From positions 19,090 to 83,089 of the forward strand of contig JAIYAM010000032.1 in assembly GCA_027489065.1 (NCBI GenBank): DNA of 64,000 nucleotides. Reading direction: 5' to 3'. The notes below the pieces were generated by a model. That model saw nothing but the letters and a program-made list of their open reading frames with translations. It ran no database searches and was not told where the DNA came from. Every line of letters starts with the position of its first letter. The stretch's first letter is position 1. Source of the stretch: Erythrobacteraceae bacterium. GTDB taxonomy: Bacteria; Pseudomonadota; Alphaproteobacteria; Sphingomonadales; Sphingomonadaceae. The position numbers and the translations under genes were made by a program. Below are positions 47,501 through 55,591 of the stretch, piece by piece.

Positions 47501-48286
47501 CTATCGGTGGAACGCTCCACCACCGAGCGCGAGCTGTTCGGTTCGCCGAAGCAGGAACGCCTCGACCAGATGCGGGGCAAGACCGTGTGGATCATCGGCG
47601 AACATCTCGCCGATTACCTCGCCGAAACCGCGCGCGCCTTCATCGAGGATTGTCATGCGGCCAACGTCGTGGTCATCACCCGCACCGCAGAAGCCTTCGA
47701 GGCGATCAAGGCGCAGCTTGACGAGGATGTGGCGCAGTCGCTGACCTCGCTGGTCAAGACGGCTGATATCGAAGCCGCGATGGACGAGGCGCTGAGCCAG
47801 TGGGGCAAGCCGACTACGATCCTTTCGACCCCGATGTCGGCGCTGCCGGGCAAGCTGTTCGCGACCGACAATCCGCTCACCCCCGAGGAGTTCCGCGAGG
47901 TGGTGGCCGACAACCTCACGCACCACTTCCGCGTCTCGCGCCGCGCATCGCTCTATGACGATTGCCAGCTGGTGCTGACCTCGCCCGACGTGCCGATGGG
48001 CGACAAGTCGCCTGCCTTTGCGCTGGCGAACTTCATCAAGACCACGCTCCATGCCTTCACGGCGACCCTCGCAGTCGAAAATGAGCGGCTGGTCCATGAT
48101 GTGCCGGTCAATCAGATCAACCTCACGCGCCGGGTGCAATCGGAAGAGCCGCGCGATCTCGACGAGCATCTCGAGGAGGTGCGCCGCTTCGCGCGTGCCG
48201 TCCTGCTGGTCGGCGCGCCGCTGCCGGACGCGGAGGATTCACGCTACCGTGCGCGGATCTATCGCGGTATGTCGATGACCGTCTGA
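44588..48286 (+). CDS. mcr: Bifunctional malonyl-CoA reductase
   Basis: 1,232 aa, built from duplicated SDR units as in Chloroflexus Mcr (1,219 aa). The N-terminal half has the NADPH loop TGAAGNLGG (about 30-38) and active site Tyr191/Lys195 (YVVPK); in Chloroflexus this half reduces malonate semialdehyde to 3-hydroxypropionate. The second half has GGSAGIGG at 586-593 and Tyr744/Lys748 (YAVSK), reducing malonyl-CoA to the semialdehyde. Each half also has a degenerate SDR-like partner domain. ATG 44588 has GAGGAGAGAG upstream. It lies between pcs and accA, which supply the flanking steps. Confidence 0.93.
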   Translation: MAKSKAAAAAPALQGDVPGRLAGKIAVVTGAAGNLGGHIVSHYLAEGATVVMTGRTPDRTKAAAEALLKATGADPSRLATVALDGGDIASVRAAIDEVVKQFGRIDILVNNAGSAGPKQPIENLPLSAEELGGLQKKGSTDSETVGDALRNIFGVAFNVARVAAAHIPEGGSIINVSTIFSRTPYYARAAYVVPKAAMNAWSRELSLELGPRGIRVNLVYPGPIESERIRNVFAAMDTARGDEAGTTANQFFDMMSLERATGGNAKAKTFPTPTDIATTCVFLGSDESAAYNGHDFEVTHGMTVRKEERATYLARPTMRSMDGTGLAVLVAAGDDWEEALEIAQVQLACGAEVVLGLPRAADVAIAEKRCAAMGLSDKLAIIRFSRKDAAGMENALEDYTKGGTPISGALFLPMLGAGELAGALTEADDGVVEALMDAELAGNMALARTLSRYWKRHDNLLQPPRFVFVSHASDGKGDIYAHILRAATEQLIRIWRDESAVDTAHGRRRQAEWGNQIVRFTNTEAENIRFTAGHAARILLKESKLGEITLYVPANIGEATGARKAMPGFSENITGLHLGKVALITGGSAGIGGQVARLLALAGGKVMMVARRESELAVARARIVSELEDIGFAGVERRVQTLANVDVSNFESLKGAVDATLKAFGRIDYLINNAGVAGAEDMVVDMGVDAWNYTLDANLVSNYFLMHHVAPLMKAQGSGYILNVSSYFGGEKYLAVAYPNRADYAVSKAGQRAMVESMARYLGPEVQFNAIAPGPVDGDRLSGTGGKPGLFERRGKLILENKRLHAVHAAAIKAIRRGVRVEAVLARLARNDTVKMSHDTNNPHELRELALACAREGDGTCTWDQYLLTPGIAAALIGRLRQAGLFLDAPEWNDRPATPESDADWLLRVPPENAPFLPADKIAVEANKVGTGVLSKLYLGKMPTEHDVAQATVFFLADRAVSGETFMPSGGLSVERSTTERELFGSPKQERLDQMRGKTVWIIGEHLADYLAETARAFIEDCHAANVVVITRTAEAFEAIKAQLDEDVAQSLTSLVKTADIEAAMDEALSQWGKPTTILSTPMSALPGKLFATDNPLTPEEFREVVADNLTHHFRVSRRASLYDDCQLVLTSPDVPMGDKSPAFALANFIKTTLHAFTATLAVENERLVHDVPVNQINLTRRVQSEEPRDLDEHLEEVRRFARAVLLVGAPLPDAEDSRYRARIYRGMSMTV

Positions 48287-48302
48287 GGCCGGGGTTGCGA
48301 GG

Positions 48303-49229
48303 GTGATCCAGTACCTGCCCTTCGAGAAGCCGATCGAGGCGCTCGACAAGCACGTCGCCCAGCTCGCGGCCCACGCGGAGGGCACCGAAGAGGCGCGCAT
48401 GCTCGCGGGGCGCGCAGCCAAGCTGCTCGAGGACACCTATGCGCGGCTCACCCCTTGGCAGCACACGCTGGTAGCCCGCCATCCGCAGCGGCCGCGGTTC
48501 GAGCGGCTGGTGGCGGGGCTGTTCGAGGACTTCCTCCCCATCGCCGGGGATCGCACCTTCGGGGAGGATCAGGCGATCATCGGCGGCTTCGCCCGGTTCG
48601 AGGGCCGCCGCGTGATGGTGATCGGCCACGTCAAGGGTGAGGACACGCCGGGTCGCCTCAGGCACAATTTCGGCATGGCCCGGCCTGAGGGCTATCGCAA
48701 GGCGATCCGTCTGATGGAGCTCGCCGACCGTTTCGGCCTTCCGGTGGTGACGCTGGTCGATACGCCCGGCGCCTTCCCCGGCGTCGATGCCGAGGCGCGC
48801 GGGCAGGCCGAAGCCATCGCCCGCTCCACCGAAGCCTGCCTTGCACTGGGCGTGCCGCTGGTGGCGATCATCATCGGTGAGGGCGGATCGGGCGGGGCGG
48901 TTGCGCTTGCCGCAGCCAACCGCGTGCTGATGTTCGAGCACGCGGTTTATTCGGTGATCAGCCCGGAAGGCTGTGCCTCGATCCTGTGGCGCAGCGCCGC
49001 GCAGGCCGAAACTGCTGCCGAGGCGATGAAGGTGACCGCGGGCGACCTCCTCAAGCTGGGCGTGATCCACCGCATCGTCTACGAACCGAAAGGCGGAGCG
49101 CACCGCGACCCGCAAGAGACCGTCAAGCGCCTCGCGCTTGCGCTGAGGAACGAGCTCGATGGCCTCGCCGCCATGACGCCAGCCGAACTGCGCCGCGAGC
49201 GCGAGGAATTCTTCCTTAAGCTTGGGTGA
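48303..49229 (+). CDS. accA: Acetyl-CoA carboxylase carboxyltransferase subunit alpha
   Basis: 308 aa, AccA family: the N-terminal FEKPIEALDKHV helix and the crotonase-like core with VTLVDTPGAFPGVDAE and IGEGGSGGAVAL are intact. With AccD it transfers carboxyl from biotin to acetyl-CoA, giving malonyl-CoA. GTG 48303 lies 16 bases after mcr, so the enzyme that makes malonyl-CoA is cotranscribed with the one that reduces it. Whether this is the only accA in the genome or a dedicated copy cannot be seen. Confidence 0.93.
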   Translation: MIQYLPFEKPIEALDKHVAQLAAHAEGTEEARMLAGRAAKLLEDTYARLTPWQHTLVARHPQRPRFERLVAGLFEDFLPIAGDRTFGEDQAIIGGFARFEGRRVMVIGHVKGEDTPGRLRHNFGMARPEGYRKAIRLMELADRFGLPVVTLVDTPGAFPGVDAEARGQAEAIARSTEACLALGVPLVAIIIGEGGSGGAVALAAANRVLMFEHAVYSVISPEGCASILWRSAAQAETAAEAMKVTAGDLLKLGVIHRIVYEPKGGAHRDPQETVKRLALALRNELDGLAAMTPAELRREREEFFLKLG

Positions 49230-49578
49230 TGCCGCAAAGAGTGCGGCCAGTGACGGCCATTGGCACTCATGATGGCACAGGATCGCCAAACAAGCCGGCA
49301 GCGCACAAGTCGCCTCGCGTGCGTGCTCTCTAGCGCCAGCCCACCTTTTCCGAGCGTCGAAGCCAGCGGCGCGATGGCTCTGTAATGTACTTTAGAGACA
49401 GACTCGGGATTCTGTCTGATCGGCACCCTGTTTAACAAATGTTGTAGGGGCGGAACTGCGGGTTCTGCCGTTTGCGCAGGAAAAGGCCGATGGTGGAGCC
49501 AGACAGCGCGGGACGCGCAAGAGCCGGAATGCGAGAGCCCGGCCCTGCCTTGCGAGCCATCGTGAGGCGGGGTTCGCT
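49230..49578 (+). promoter_or_regulatory. Upstream region of the efflux operon with a 7-bp inverted repeat
   Basis: A 349-base gap. At 49396-49417 AGACAGA and TCTGTCT form a perfect inverted repeat around an 8-base spacer, within an AT-richer patch (GTAATGTACTTTAG). This resembles an operator for a dimeric repressor such as the TetR or MarR proteins that often control such pumps. A GTTTAACAAATGTTGTAG patch downstream (near 49431) could hold a -10 box. No regulator gene is adjacent and nothing else is recognised here. Confidence 0.4.
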
Positions 49579-51267
49579 GTGACTGAGCCTGCGCGTCCCT
49601 TGATCGACACGGCAGACGGCTATGCCTTCAAGCCGCATGAAATGCCGATACTGCCCGGATCACCCGCCAATCCGGACCACCCGCCTTTACGGCGCGCGGC
49701 CTATCTGGGCATTGGCGTGTTCATCGGGCTGGTCGGCGGCGCGCAGAACGGGTTTCTGCTGGCGAATACACCCGCCCTGCAAGCAGAGTTTGCGCTGACG
49801 CCGGTCGAGGCGGGCTGGATGACCGTGGCATTCTACGCGACCTATGCCTCGATGAGCATGCTGCTGTTTCGCGTGCGGCAGGAATTCGGCATCCAGTTGT
49901 TCGTGCGCTGGGCAATGGCAGGGCTCGTCGCGGCCAATCTGGTCCAGCTCATCGGGCCGGGCTATTATGTCGAGCTCGGAGCGCGTGCGGTTGCCGGCAT
50001 CGCTGCAAGCGGGCTTTCGGCGCTGACCATCTATTACCTGATGCAGGGGCTGCCGGCTGCGCTGCGAACGGTGGGGCTGGTGCTGTCTCTGGGACTGACC
50101 CAGATCGCTTTCCCGCTGACACGGGCGCTGTCCCCCGACCTGCTGGTCGACGGCGACATGCAGCGTGTCTTCCAGTTTCAGTTCGCGATGTCGCTGGTCG
50201 GCCTCGGGCTGGTTTACCTGCTGCGGCTGCCGCCCGGCGTTCGCAAACTCACCTTCGAGAAGCTCGATATCCCCAGCATGGCCCTGTTCGTCGTGGGTGT
50301 CGCTGCGCTGTGCGCGTTCCTGATCCAGGGGCGTATTCAGTGGTGGGACGCGCCATGGCTCGGCTACGCGGTGGCGCTTGCGGTGATCGGACTGGGCGGT
50401 TGCCTGCTCATCGAGGCCAATCGCAAGAGCCCGATGCTGGATCTGAGCTGGCTGTCGAGCCGCGCGATCCTGAGCATCGCAGCCATCGGCGCGACCGTAC
50501 GCATTCTGGTGGCAGAACAGGGGTTCGGTGCCAGCGGGATGTTTGCGGCCCTCGGCTACGGCAACGAGCAGCTCACCGGATATTTCTGGGTTCTGACCGG
50601 CGCAACCGCGGCGGGCATGGTGCTTTCAGTGCTTCGGCTCGACCCCAAGGATCTCACCCGCCCGGTGCTTTTTGCAGTGCTGGTGATCTGCATCGCGGCT
50701 TTTGCCGATACCCGCGCAGGCGTGATGAGCCGTCCGGAGGATCTCTACCTTTCCCAGGCCGCCATCGCCTTCGCTGCAGTCTTCGCCATGGGTCCTGTCC
50801 TGATGGAGGGCATGTTGCGGGCGCTGGCCGCCGGACAGAACTATGTCGTCAGCTTCATCGCGATCTTCTCGCTGTCGCAGTCGGTGGGCGGCCTTGCCGG
50901 TATCGCACTCCTGTCTGCGTTTCACACGGTGCGGTTGAAGACGCACCTGATCGATGCCGGCACGACCCTGGCAATGAGCAATGCCCAGCTATCCCAGGCC
51001 ATAGCGAATGTCGCACAGCGCAACGCTCCGCTGCAGCAGGACCCGGCGCTCGTCCAGCAGGCCACCTCTGCCAGCATCACCCAGCAGATCGGGCGGGAAG
51101 CAGCGGTGCTCGCATTTGGCGACGTCTTCTTTCTCATCGGCACGCTCTCGGCCGTCACATTCCTGGCGCTTCTCGTGCCGTGGGTGATCAACAAGATCCG
51201 CGGGCGCAATCCGCTCGCCAAGGAACTGGCCTTCATCGAGGCCATGCGCGCAAGGACCAAGCCATGA
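49579..51267 (+). CDS. MFS transporter, DHA2/EmrB-like efflux pump
   Basis: 562 aa with about 14 TM segments after a polar N-terminus of about 40 residues. The topology and the downstream adaptor and outer-membrane genes place it in the DHA2 family. Its sequence is divergent from E. coli EmrB: motif A is poorly kept. A periplasmic loop near 455-510 is Gln/Ala-rich. GTG 49579 has GAGGCGGGG upstream. ATGA overlap with the adaptor. Drug substrates cannot be told. Confidence 0.85.
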   Translation: MTEPARPLIDTADGYAFKPHEMPILPGSPANPDHPPLRRAAYLGIGVFIGLVGGAQNGFLLANTPALQAEFALTPVEAGWMTVAFYATYASMSMLLFRVRQEFGIQLFVRWAMAGLVAANLVQLIGPGYYVELGARAVAGIAASGLSALTIYYLMQGLPAALRTVGLVLSLGLTQIAFPLTRALSPDLLVDGDMQRVFQFQFAMSLVGLGLVYLLRLPPGVRKLTFEKLDIPSMALFVVGVAALCAFLIQGRIQWWDAPWLGYAVALAVIGLGGCLLIEANRKSPMLDLSWLSSRAILSIAAIGATVRILVAEQGFGASGMFAALGYGNEQLTGYFWVLTGATAAGMVLSVLRLDPKDLTRPVLFAVLVICIAAFADTRAGVMSRPEDLYLSQAAIAFAAVFAMGPVLMEGMLRALAAGQNYVVSFIAIFSLSQSVGGLAGIALLSAFHTVRLKTHLIDAGTTLAMSNAQLSQAIANVAQRNAPLQQDPALVQQATSASITQQIGREAAVLAFGDVFFLIGTLSAVTFLALLVPWVINKIRGRNPLAKELAFIEAMRARTKP

Positions 51268-52379
51268 ACTCTCCCGGCCCTGACAATGCACCGCCTCCGG
51301 AGGCGGGCAGCAGCCAAGGCGCAGCGCAAGCCGAAAAGGGCTGGTCGCCGCAACTCTCGCGGCAGCGTGTGATCGTCGCTGTCGTCCTGATCACGTTGGG
51401 CGTGCTTGTCGCGATGTTCGCATGGGGACTTCCACCCTTCGGCGGCGGCGACCAGACGACCAACAACGCCTATGTCCGCGGCCGGACGACTATCGTCAGC
51501 CCGCAGGTGGCCGGCTATCTGGTCGAGGTCCGGGTGGCCGACTTCGAGGAGGTGCAAAAGGGCCAGCTGCTTGCGCGCATCGATGCCACGCCCTTTCAGG
51601 GCAAGGTTCAGCAAAGCAGCGCGAACATCGCCGCGCAACAGGCGACACTCGCCAACAGCGAACAGAGCCTCAGGTCCGCGCAGGCGCAGTTGCAGCTTCA
51701 GGATGCCGCCGTGGCCAGCGCGCAGGCCGGTTACCAGAAGGCGCGCGCCGACATGAACCGCATTTCCGAACTGGTCGACGAAGGCTCGGTGTCGCTGCGC
51801 GAACGCGATCAGGCACTTGCCGCGCTCCGCCAGGCCCAGGCGGGTGTGCGTCAGGCCCAGGCGCAGCGGGCGATCGCTGCGGAAAACGTCCGTTCGGTAA
51901 AGGTCGGGCGCGGCGCACTCGAAGCGCAGGTCGAGGGGGCCGAGGCGTCACGCGATCTGGCTGCCTTCGAGCTCTCGCGCACCGAAATCCGCGCACCCCG
52001 GTCGGGCAAGTTGAGCGAGATCACCGCGCGCGAGGGCCAGCTGGTCAGCGCCGGAACGCAGCTGATGTACATCGTCCCCGATGAACTCTGGGTGGTGGCC
52101 AATTTCAAGGAATCGCAGACCGAGAAGATGGCCGTGGGCCAGCGCGCCACGCTGGAGGTCGATGCGCTCGGCGGCGCGAAGCTGACCGGCCGCGTCCAGA
52201 GCGTCGCCCCGGCGGCAAGCAGTGAATTCAGCATCGTGAAGCCCGACACGGGCGCAGGCAATTTCGTCAAGGTTCCGCAGCGCATCGCCGTGCGCATCGT
52301 GCTCGACCCCGGCCAGAAGGCGGCGAAGCGGCTCGGCCCCGGCATGTCGGTCATCGCCACCGTGCACACCGGGGAGTAG
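51264..52379 (+). CDS. HlyD/EmrA-family membrane fusion protein
   Basis: 371 aa. Short cytoplasmic N-terminus, one TM (about 35-55), then split biotinyl-lipoyl motif (YVRGRTTIVSPQVAGYLVEV and TEIRAPRSGKLSEI) around a long coiled-coil hairpin (about 105-215). The C-terminal beta-barrel contains ELWVVANFKESQ. It would bridge the MFS pump and the outer-membrane factor. The start is ATG 51264 (ATGA overlap); a longer frame would run inside the MFS gene. Confidence 0.9.
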   Translation: MNSPGPDNAPPPEAGSSQGAAQAEKGWSPQLSRQRVIVAVVLITLGVLVAMFAWGLPPFGGGDQTTNNAYVRGRTTIVSPQVAGYLVEVRVADFEEVQKGQLLARIDATPFQGKVQQSSANIAAQQATLANSEQSLRSAQAQLQLQDAAVASAQAGYQKARADMNRISELVDEGSVSLRERDQALAALRQAQAGVRQAQAQRAIAAENVRSVKVGRGALEAQVEGAEASRDLAAFELSRTEIRAPRSGKLSEITAREGQLVSAGTQLMYIVPDELWVVANFKESQTEKMAVGQRATLEVDALGGAKLTGRVQSVAPAASSEFSIVKPDTGAGNFVKVPQRIAVRIVLDPGQKAAKRLGPGMSVIATVHTGE

Positions 52380-52383
52380 GGCG

Positions 52384-53787
52384 ATGCGCTGGACCCTGAT
52401 GGCGGCGATCGCGGCTTCGGTGCTGGTCTCGGCCTGTGCCCCGACGCTGCGCAATGCGCCTGTCGGCATATCGGCCAATCCGCCGATCCAATGGCGGACC
52501 CGGCTCGCCGTCACGGCACCGGTCGATGCGGAATGGTGGCAGGGATTTGGCGATCCGCGTCTCACCGCCCTTGTCGAAAAGGCGCAGGCCAACAATCCCG
52601 ATGTCCGGCTGGCCGCGGCAAGGGTGGAGGAAGCGCGCGCCACTGAGCGCGGATCGCGCGGCTTGCTGCTGCCGGCGCTGGGTGTGGGTGTGGAAGGTGC
52701 CGCGCGCCGCGAGGTGTCACCCTTCGGGCAGGGGCAGAACTCGCTTGTGGCACAGCCCGCATTTCGCGCCAGCTACGAGCTCGATCTGTTCGGCAGGAAT
52801 GCCGCGCGTGTGGATGCAGCCGAGGCCAATGTCGCGGCAAGCGTGGCTAACGAAGAGGCTGCACGCCTGTCGGTCACGGCGGCCACCGCGACCGGCTACA
52901 TCACCCTACTGGCGCTCGATGCCCGGCTTGTGGTGCTCGAGGAAACCGTTACGGCGCGCCAGCAGGCGCTCAAATTTGCCCGGGACCGTGCGGAGGTGGG
53001 CTACACGTCCCAGCTTGAACTGCGTCAGGCCGAAGCCGAGTATCAGGCGACCGTCCAGCTCATTCCCCAGATCAGGGCGCAGATCGACCGGCAGGAAAAT
53101 GCGCTGTCGGTGCTGACCGGCGAACTGCCGGGCGCGATCGAACGCGGCGGCACGCTCTATGATCTGGTCATGTTCGCACCTCCTGCCACGCTGCCATCCG
53201 AGCTGCTCCGGCGCCGACCGGATGTGGCCTCGGCCGAGTACCGGATTGCGGCGGCCGATGCCCAGATGCGGGCCGCCCGCGCGCAGTTCATGCCGTCGGT
53301 CAATCTGGGTGCGACGGCAGGCGTCGCTCTATCGGACCTTCTGGCCGACCCGATCAGCGTCTGGTCACTAGGAGGCAGCGTCCTCGCGCCGATCTTTCAG
53401 GGCGGGCGGCTGACAGCCCAGCTCGACGCAGCGACGGCACAACGCGATCAGGCCGCCTGGGCCTATCGGTCAACCGTGCTCACCGCATTCCGCGAGGTCG
53501 AGGACCGTATGACGGTTCTCGTCAATCTCGCCCAGCAGGAGGCGGCATTGCAGGCCCAGAGGGTCGCCGTGGCCGACGCGTTGCGCCACGCCAGTAACCG
53601 GTACCGCGCGGGCTACACCGCCTATATCGAGCAGGTCGATGCCCAGCGGGCGCTTCTGAGCGTCGATCTGTCGCTGATCCAGACGAAGGCTGACGAGCTC
53701 TCGACGCTTGTCGGCTTGTACCAGGCGGTGGGCGGTGCACCCGGGACAGGCGGGGTCGCGATCAGTCCCGAACAGTCTGGAAAGTGA
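52384..53787 (+). CDS. Outer-membrane efflux lipoprotein, NodT/TolC family
   Basis: 467 aa. The signal peptide ends in lipobox VSAC (Cys18). Two OEP repeats follow (about 60-250 and 275-450), with WWQGFGDPRLTALVEKA at the first and LLRRRPDVASAEYRIAAADA at the second, both hallmark NodT sequences. It forms the trimeric exit duct of the tripartite pump. It follows the adaptor by 4 bases and is the last gene before the integrated element. Confidence 0.9.
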   Translation: MRWTLMAAIAASVLVSACAPTLRNAPVGISANPPIQWRTRLAVTAPVDAEWWQGFGDPRLTALVEKAQANNPDVRLAAARVEEARATERGSRGLLLPALGVGVEGAARREVSPFGQGQNSLVAQPAFRASYELDLFGRNAARVDAAEANVAASVANEEAARLSVTAATATGYITLLALDARLVVLEETVTARQQALKFARDRAEVGYTSQLELRQAEAEYQATVQLIPQIRAQIDRQENALSVLTGELPGAIERGGTLYDLVMFAPPATLPSELLRRRPDVASAEYRIAAADAQMRAARAQFMPSVNLGATAGVALSDLLADPISVWSLGGSVLAPIFQGGRLTAQLDAATAQRDQAAWAYRSTVLTAFREVEDRMTVLVNLAQQEAALQAQRVAVADALRHASNRYRAGYTAYIEQVDAQRALLSVDLSLIQTKADELSTLVGLYQAVGGAPGTGGVAISPEQSGK

Positions 53788-53793
53788 AAGCGA

Positions 53794-53839
53794 TGGTGCC
53801 GGCTACAGGATTCGAACCCGTGGCCCCCTGATTACAAAT
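53794..53839 (-). tRNA. tRNA-Thr(UGU) 3'-half remnant, attL of integrated element
   Basis: Read on the minus strand, the sequence gives an anticodon loop TTTGTAA (anticodon TGT). It then gives stem arm TCAGG, variable GGGCC, T-arm ACGGG-TTCGAAT-CCTGT, acceptor arm AGCCGGC and A-CCA. The matching 5' half (CCTGA next to the loop, D-arm, GCCGGCT) is absent; the sequence diverges at position 31. This is what remains when an element integrates into the 3' half of a tRNA gene. The complete tRNA should lie at the right end of the element, outside the window. Confidence 0.88.
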
Positions 53840-53993
53840 GTGACGAAGGTAGGCTAATCGGCGTCAATCATGGTCATTCAGGCGCTCGCAAGCACGTAAA
53901 ACCACGACATTCCAGTCATTCAGCGTCAGCAGACGGCAACCAAGGGTGGTGACCGTTCGGTGCCTGGCGCGGTACTTGAAGGAGAATGTCGCC

Positions 53994-55190
53994 ATGGCCG
54001 TCGCCAAGCTAACTGAAGCCCGCATCAGGGACTTGCCCCTAGGCTCGGGCATCCACCGAGACACTGATGTGAAGGGTCTCATGGTCATCTGCCATAAGAC
54101 CACGAAGTCCTACGCCGTACAAGGCGACGTGAGGCGGAACGGGCGCCACGTCCGAACCGTGCGGGTCAAGATCGACAGGGTGGACAGGATCGGCCTGCGT
54201 GACGCTCGCAACCGCGCCCGCGTGTTGATGAGCCAGATACAGTCTGGCGTTGATCCGACCGACGGGCCCGAGGAGACTGGCATCACCTTGGCCGCCGCGC
54301 TGGACGCCCACCTTGATGAGAAACAGCACAGGCCCCGGACCGAGGAGGGCTACCGTTACCACCTCGACCACTACCTCAAGAACTGGCGCAACAAGGCCGT
54401 GGCTGACATTTCGCGCCAGATGGTGCGCGACCTGTTTGCCGACCTGAAGCGGAAGCACGGCGAGCCCACCGCAGCCTCAGTCATGCGGACGCTCAGGGCA
54501 GTCATCAACACCGCAATGCGGATCGACGAGAGCCTCGATGGCAACCCGGTCGCCGCGCTGCGGGTTCCGACCACGCGGCGTAGGAAGGTCGCGCCGCTCG
54601 ATCTGAAGGAGTGGTGGAGCAAGGTCATGCGCCTCGGTGACGCCCGTCGCGACCTGCACGTCGCGATGCTGCTGACGGGTGCGCGCCGGTCGTCGATATT
54701 GAATGTCAGGCGGGAGGATGTGGATGTGGAAGGCAAAGTCCTGACACTGACCCACATGAAGACCTCGGATGATCCGTTGAAGTTGCCGATCGGATGGCGG
54801 CTGGCCAAGGTGTTGGCGGTGCGCATGGACCAAGACCGTCCGCTCAATAGCGAATGGTTGTGGCCCTCGGCCACCAGCCGAAGCGGCCACATCCAGGAGC
54901 CCAAGGAGAAGGGGTTGCCGTCACCGCACGAATACCGCCACCACGCCCGCACCCTCTACATCCAAGCTGGTGTGGGCTACGCTGAGAGCGCCCTCCTTCT
55001 CGGCCAGAAGCTGCCCGGCGCATCGGGCGGCTACGTGCACGCAGACCACCTCGTCGAGCACCTCAGAACGCACGCACAGGCGCTCGAAGACATTGTCTTC
55101 GATGCAGCGCTGCCGGATGTCACCGAGACGCGTGACGGCGAATTCGTGGACCCGCTTGGCTTCACCCTCGTCCTGCCTGCGCCCGAGTGA
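53994..55190 (+). CDS. int: Tyrosine-type site-specific integrase
   Basis: 398 aa. The N-terminal arm-binding DUF4102-like domain is followed by a core-binding SAM-like domain (about 95-185) and a catalytic domain. Catalytic residues seen: Arg in TGARRSSIL, Lys in HMKTS, His and Arg in SPHEYRHHAR, and Tyr in GGYVHAD. The usual His of LGH is Gln here (LLGQK). ATG 53994 has AAGGAGAA upstream at the right distance; a longer frame is ignored. It lies 155 bases inside attL and reads away from it. Confidence 0.9.
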   Translation: MAVAKLTEARIRDLPLGSGIHRDTDVKGLMVICHKTTKSYAVQGDVRRNGRHVRTVRVKIDRVDRIGLRDARNRARVLMSQIQSGVDPTDGPEETGITLAAALDAHLDEKQHRPRTEEGYRYHLDHYLKNWRNKAVADISRQMVRDLFADLKRKHGEPTAASVMRTLRAVINTAMRIDESLDGNPVAALRVPTTRRRKVAPLDLKEWWSKVMRLGDARRDLHVAMLLTGARRSSILNVRREDVDVEGKVLTLTHMKTSDDPLKLPIGWRLAKVLAVRMDQDRPLNSEWLWPSATSRSGHIQEPKEKGLPSPHEYRHHARTLYIQAGVGYAESALLLGQKLPGASGGYVHADHLVEHLRTHAQALEDIVFDAALPDVTETRDGEFVDPLGFTLVLPAPE

Positions 55191-55249
55191 TGGTCCAGCT
55201 CTAGGTCATTTCCGGTCACTTGAGGTTCTTCTTAATGGAGGAATTTCGA

Positions 55250-55480
55250 GTGACCGAACTGACCCTAGATGCGATCCGCGCAGTGATACGAGAAGAGATG
55301 GCCAAGCCTGTCAGCCCTTGGCTTGGAACGACCGAGGCGGCTGTGTATCTCGGCTCCACCCCTGGCACGCTAAAGAACTGGCGGGCCGCCGGCTCTGGGC
55401 CGACCTACCACATCGTGCAGGATCGGTTGGTCCGTTACCACAAAGATGAACTGGACCGGTTCGTCCGCAGCCGCGGCTGA
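55250..55480 (+). CDS. AlpA/excisionase-like helix-turn-helix protein 1
   Basis: 76 aa. The MerR-like HTH_17 fold is seen as WLGTTEAAVYLGSTPGTLKNW, followed by a wing (YHIVQDRLVRYHKDELDRFV). Members act as excisionases or as activators of integrase/excision in P4-like and island elements. GTG 55250 is preferred because GGAGG lies 8 bases upstream; ATG 55235 would place that site inside the gene. Paralogous to the next gene. Confidence 0.75.
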   Translation: MTELTLDAIRAVIREEMAKPVSPWLGTTEAAVYLGSTPGTLKNWRAAGSGPTYHIVQDRLVRYHKDELDRFVRSRG

Positions 55481-55591
55481 TCGCCGAAACTCCCAGCAGC
55501 AAACGTTAGTCGCTCGTGCAGGCCGAAAAGCGCATCGCACCTTCGTACCCGCCACGATTTCGTCGGCGGCATGGAATGGAGGATGCAAGAG

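Noticed and set aside
49579..53787. Efflux operon as cargo of the integrated element
   Set aside because: It lies outside attL, on the chromosomal side of the tRNA remnant, with codon use like the host.
53794..53870. Complete tRNA-Thr gene at the nodT end
   Set aside because: Only the 3' half is present; the 5' anticodon stem and D-arm do not occur in the next bases.
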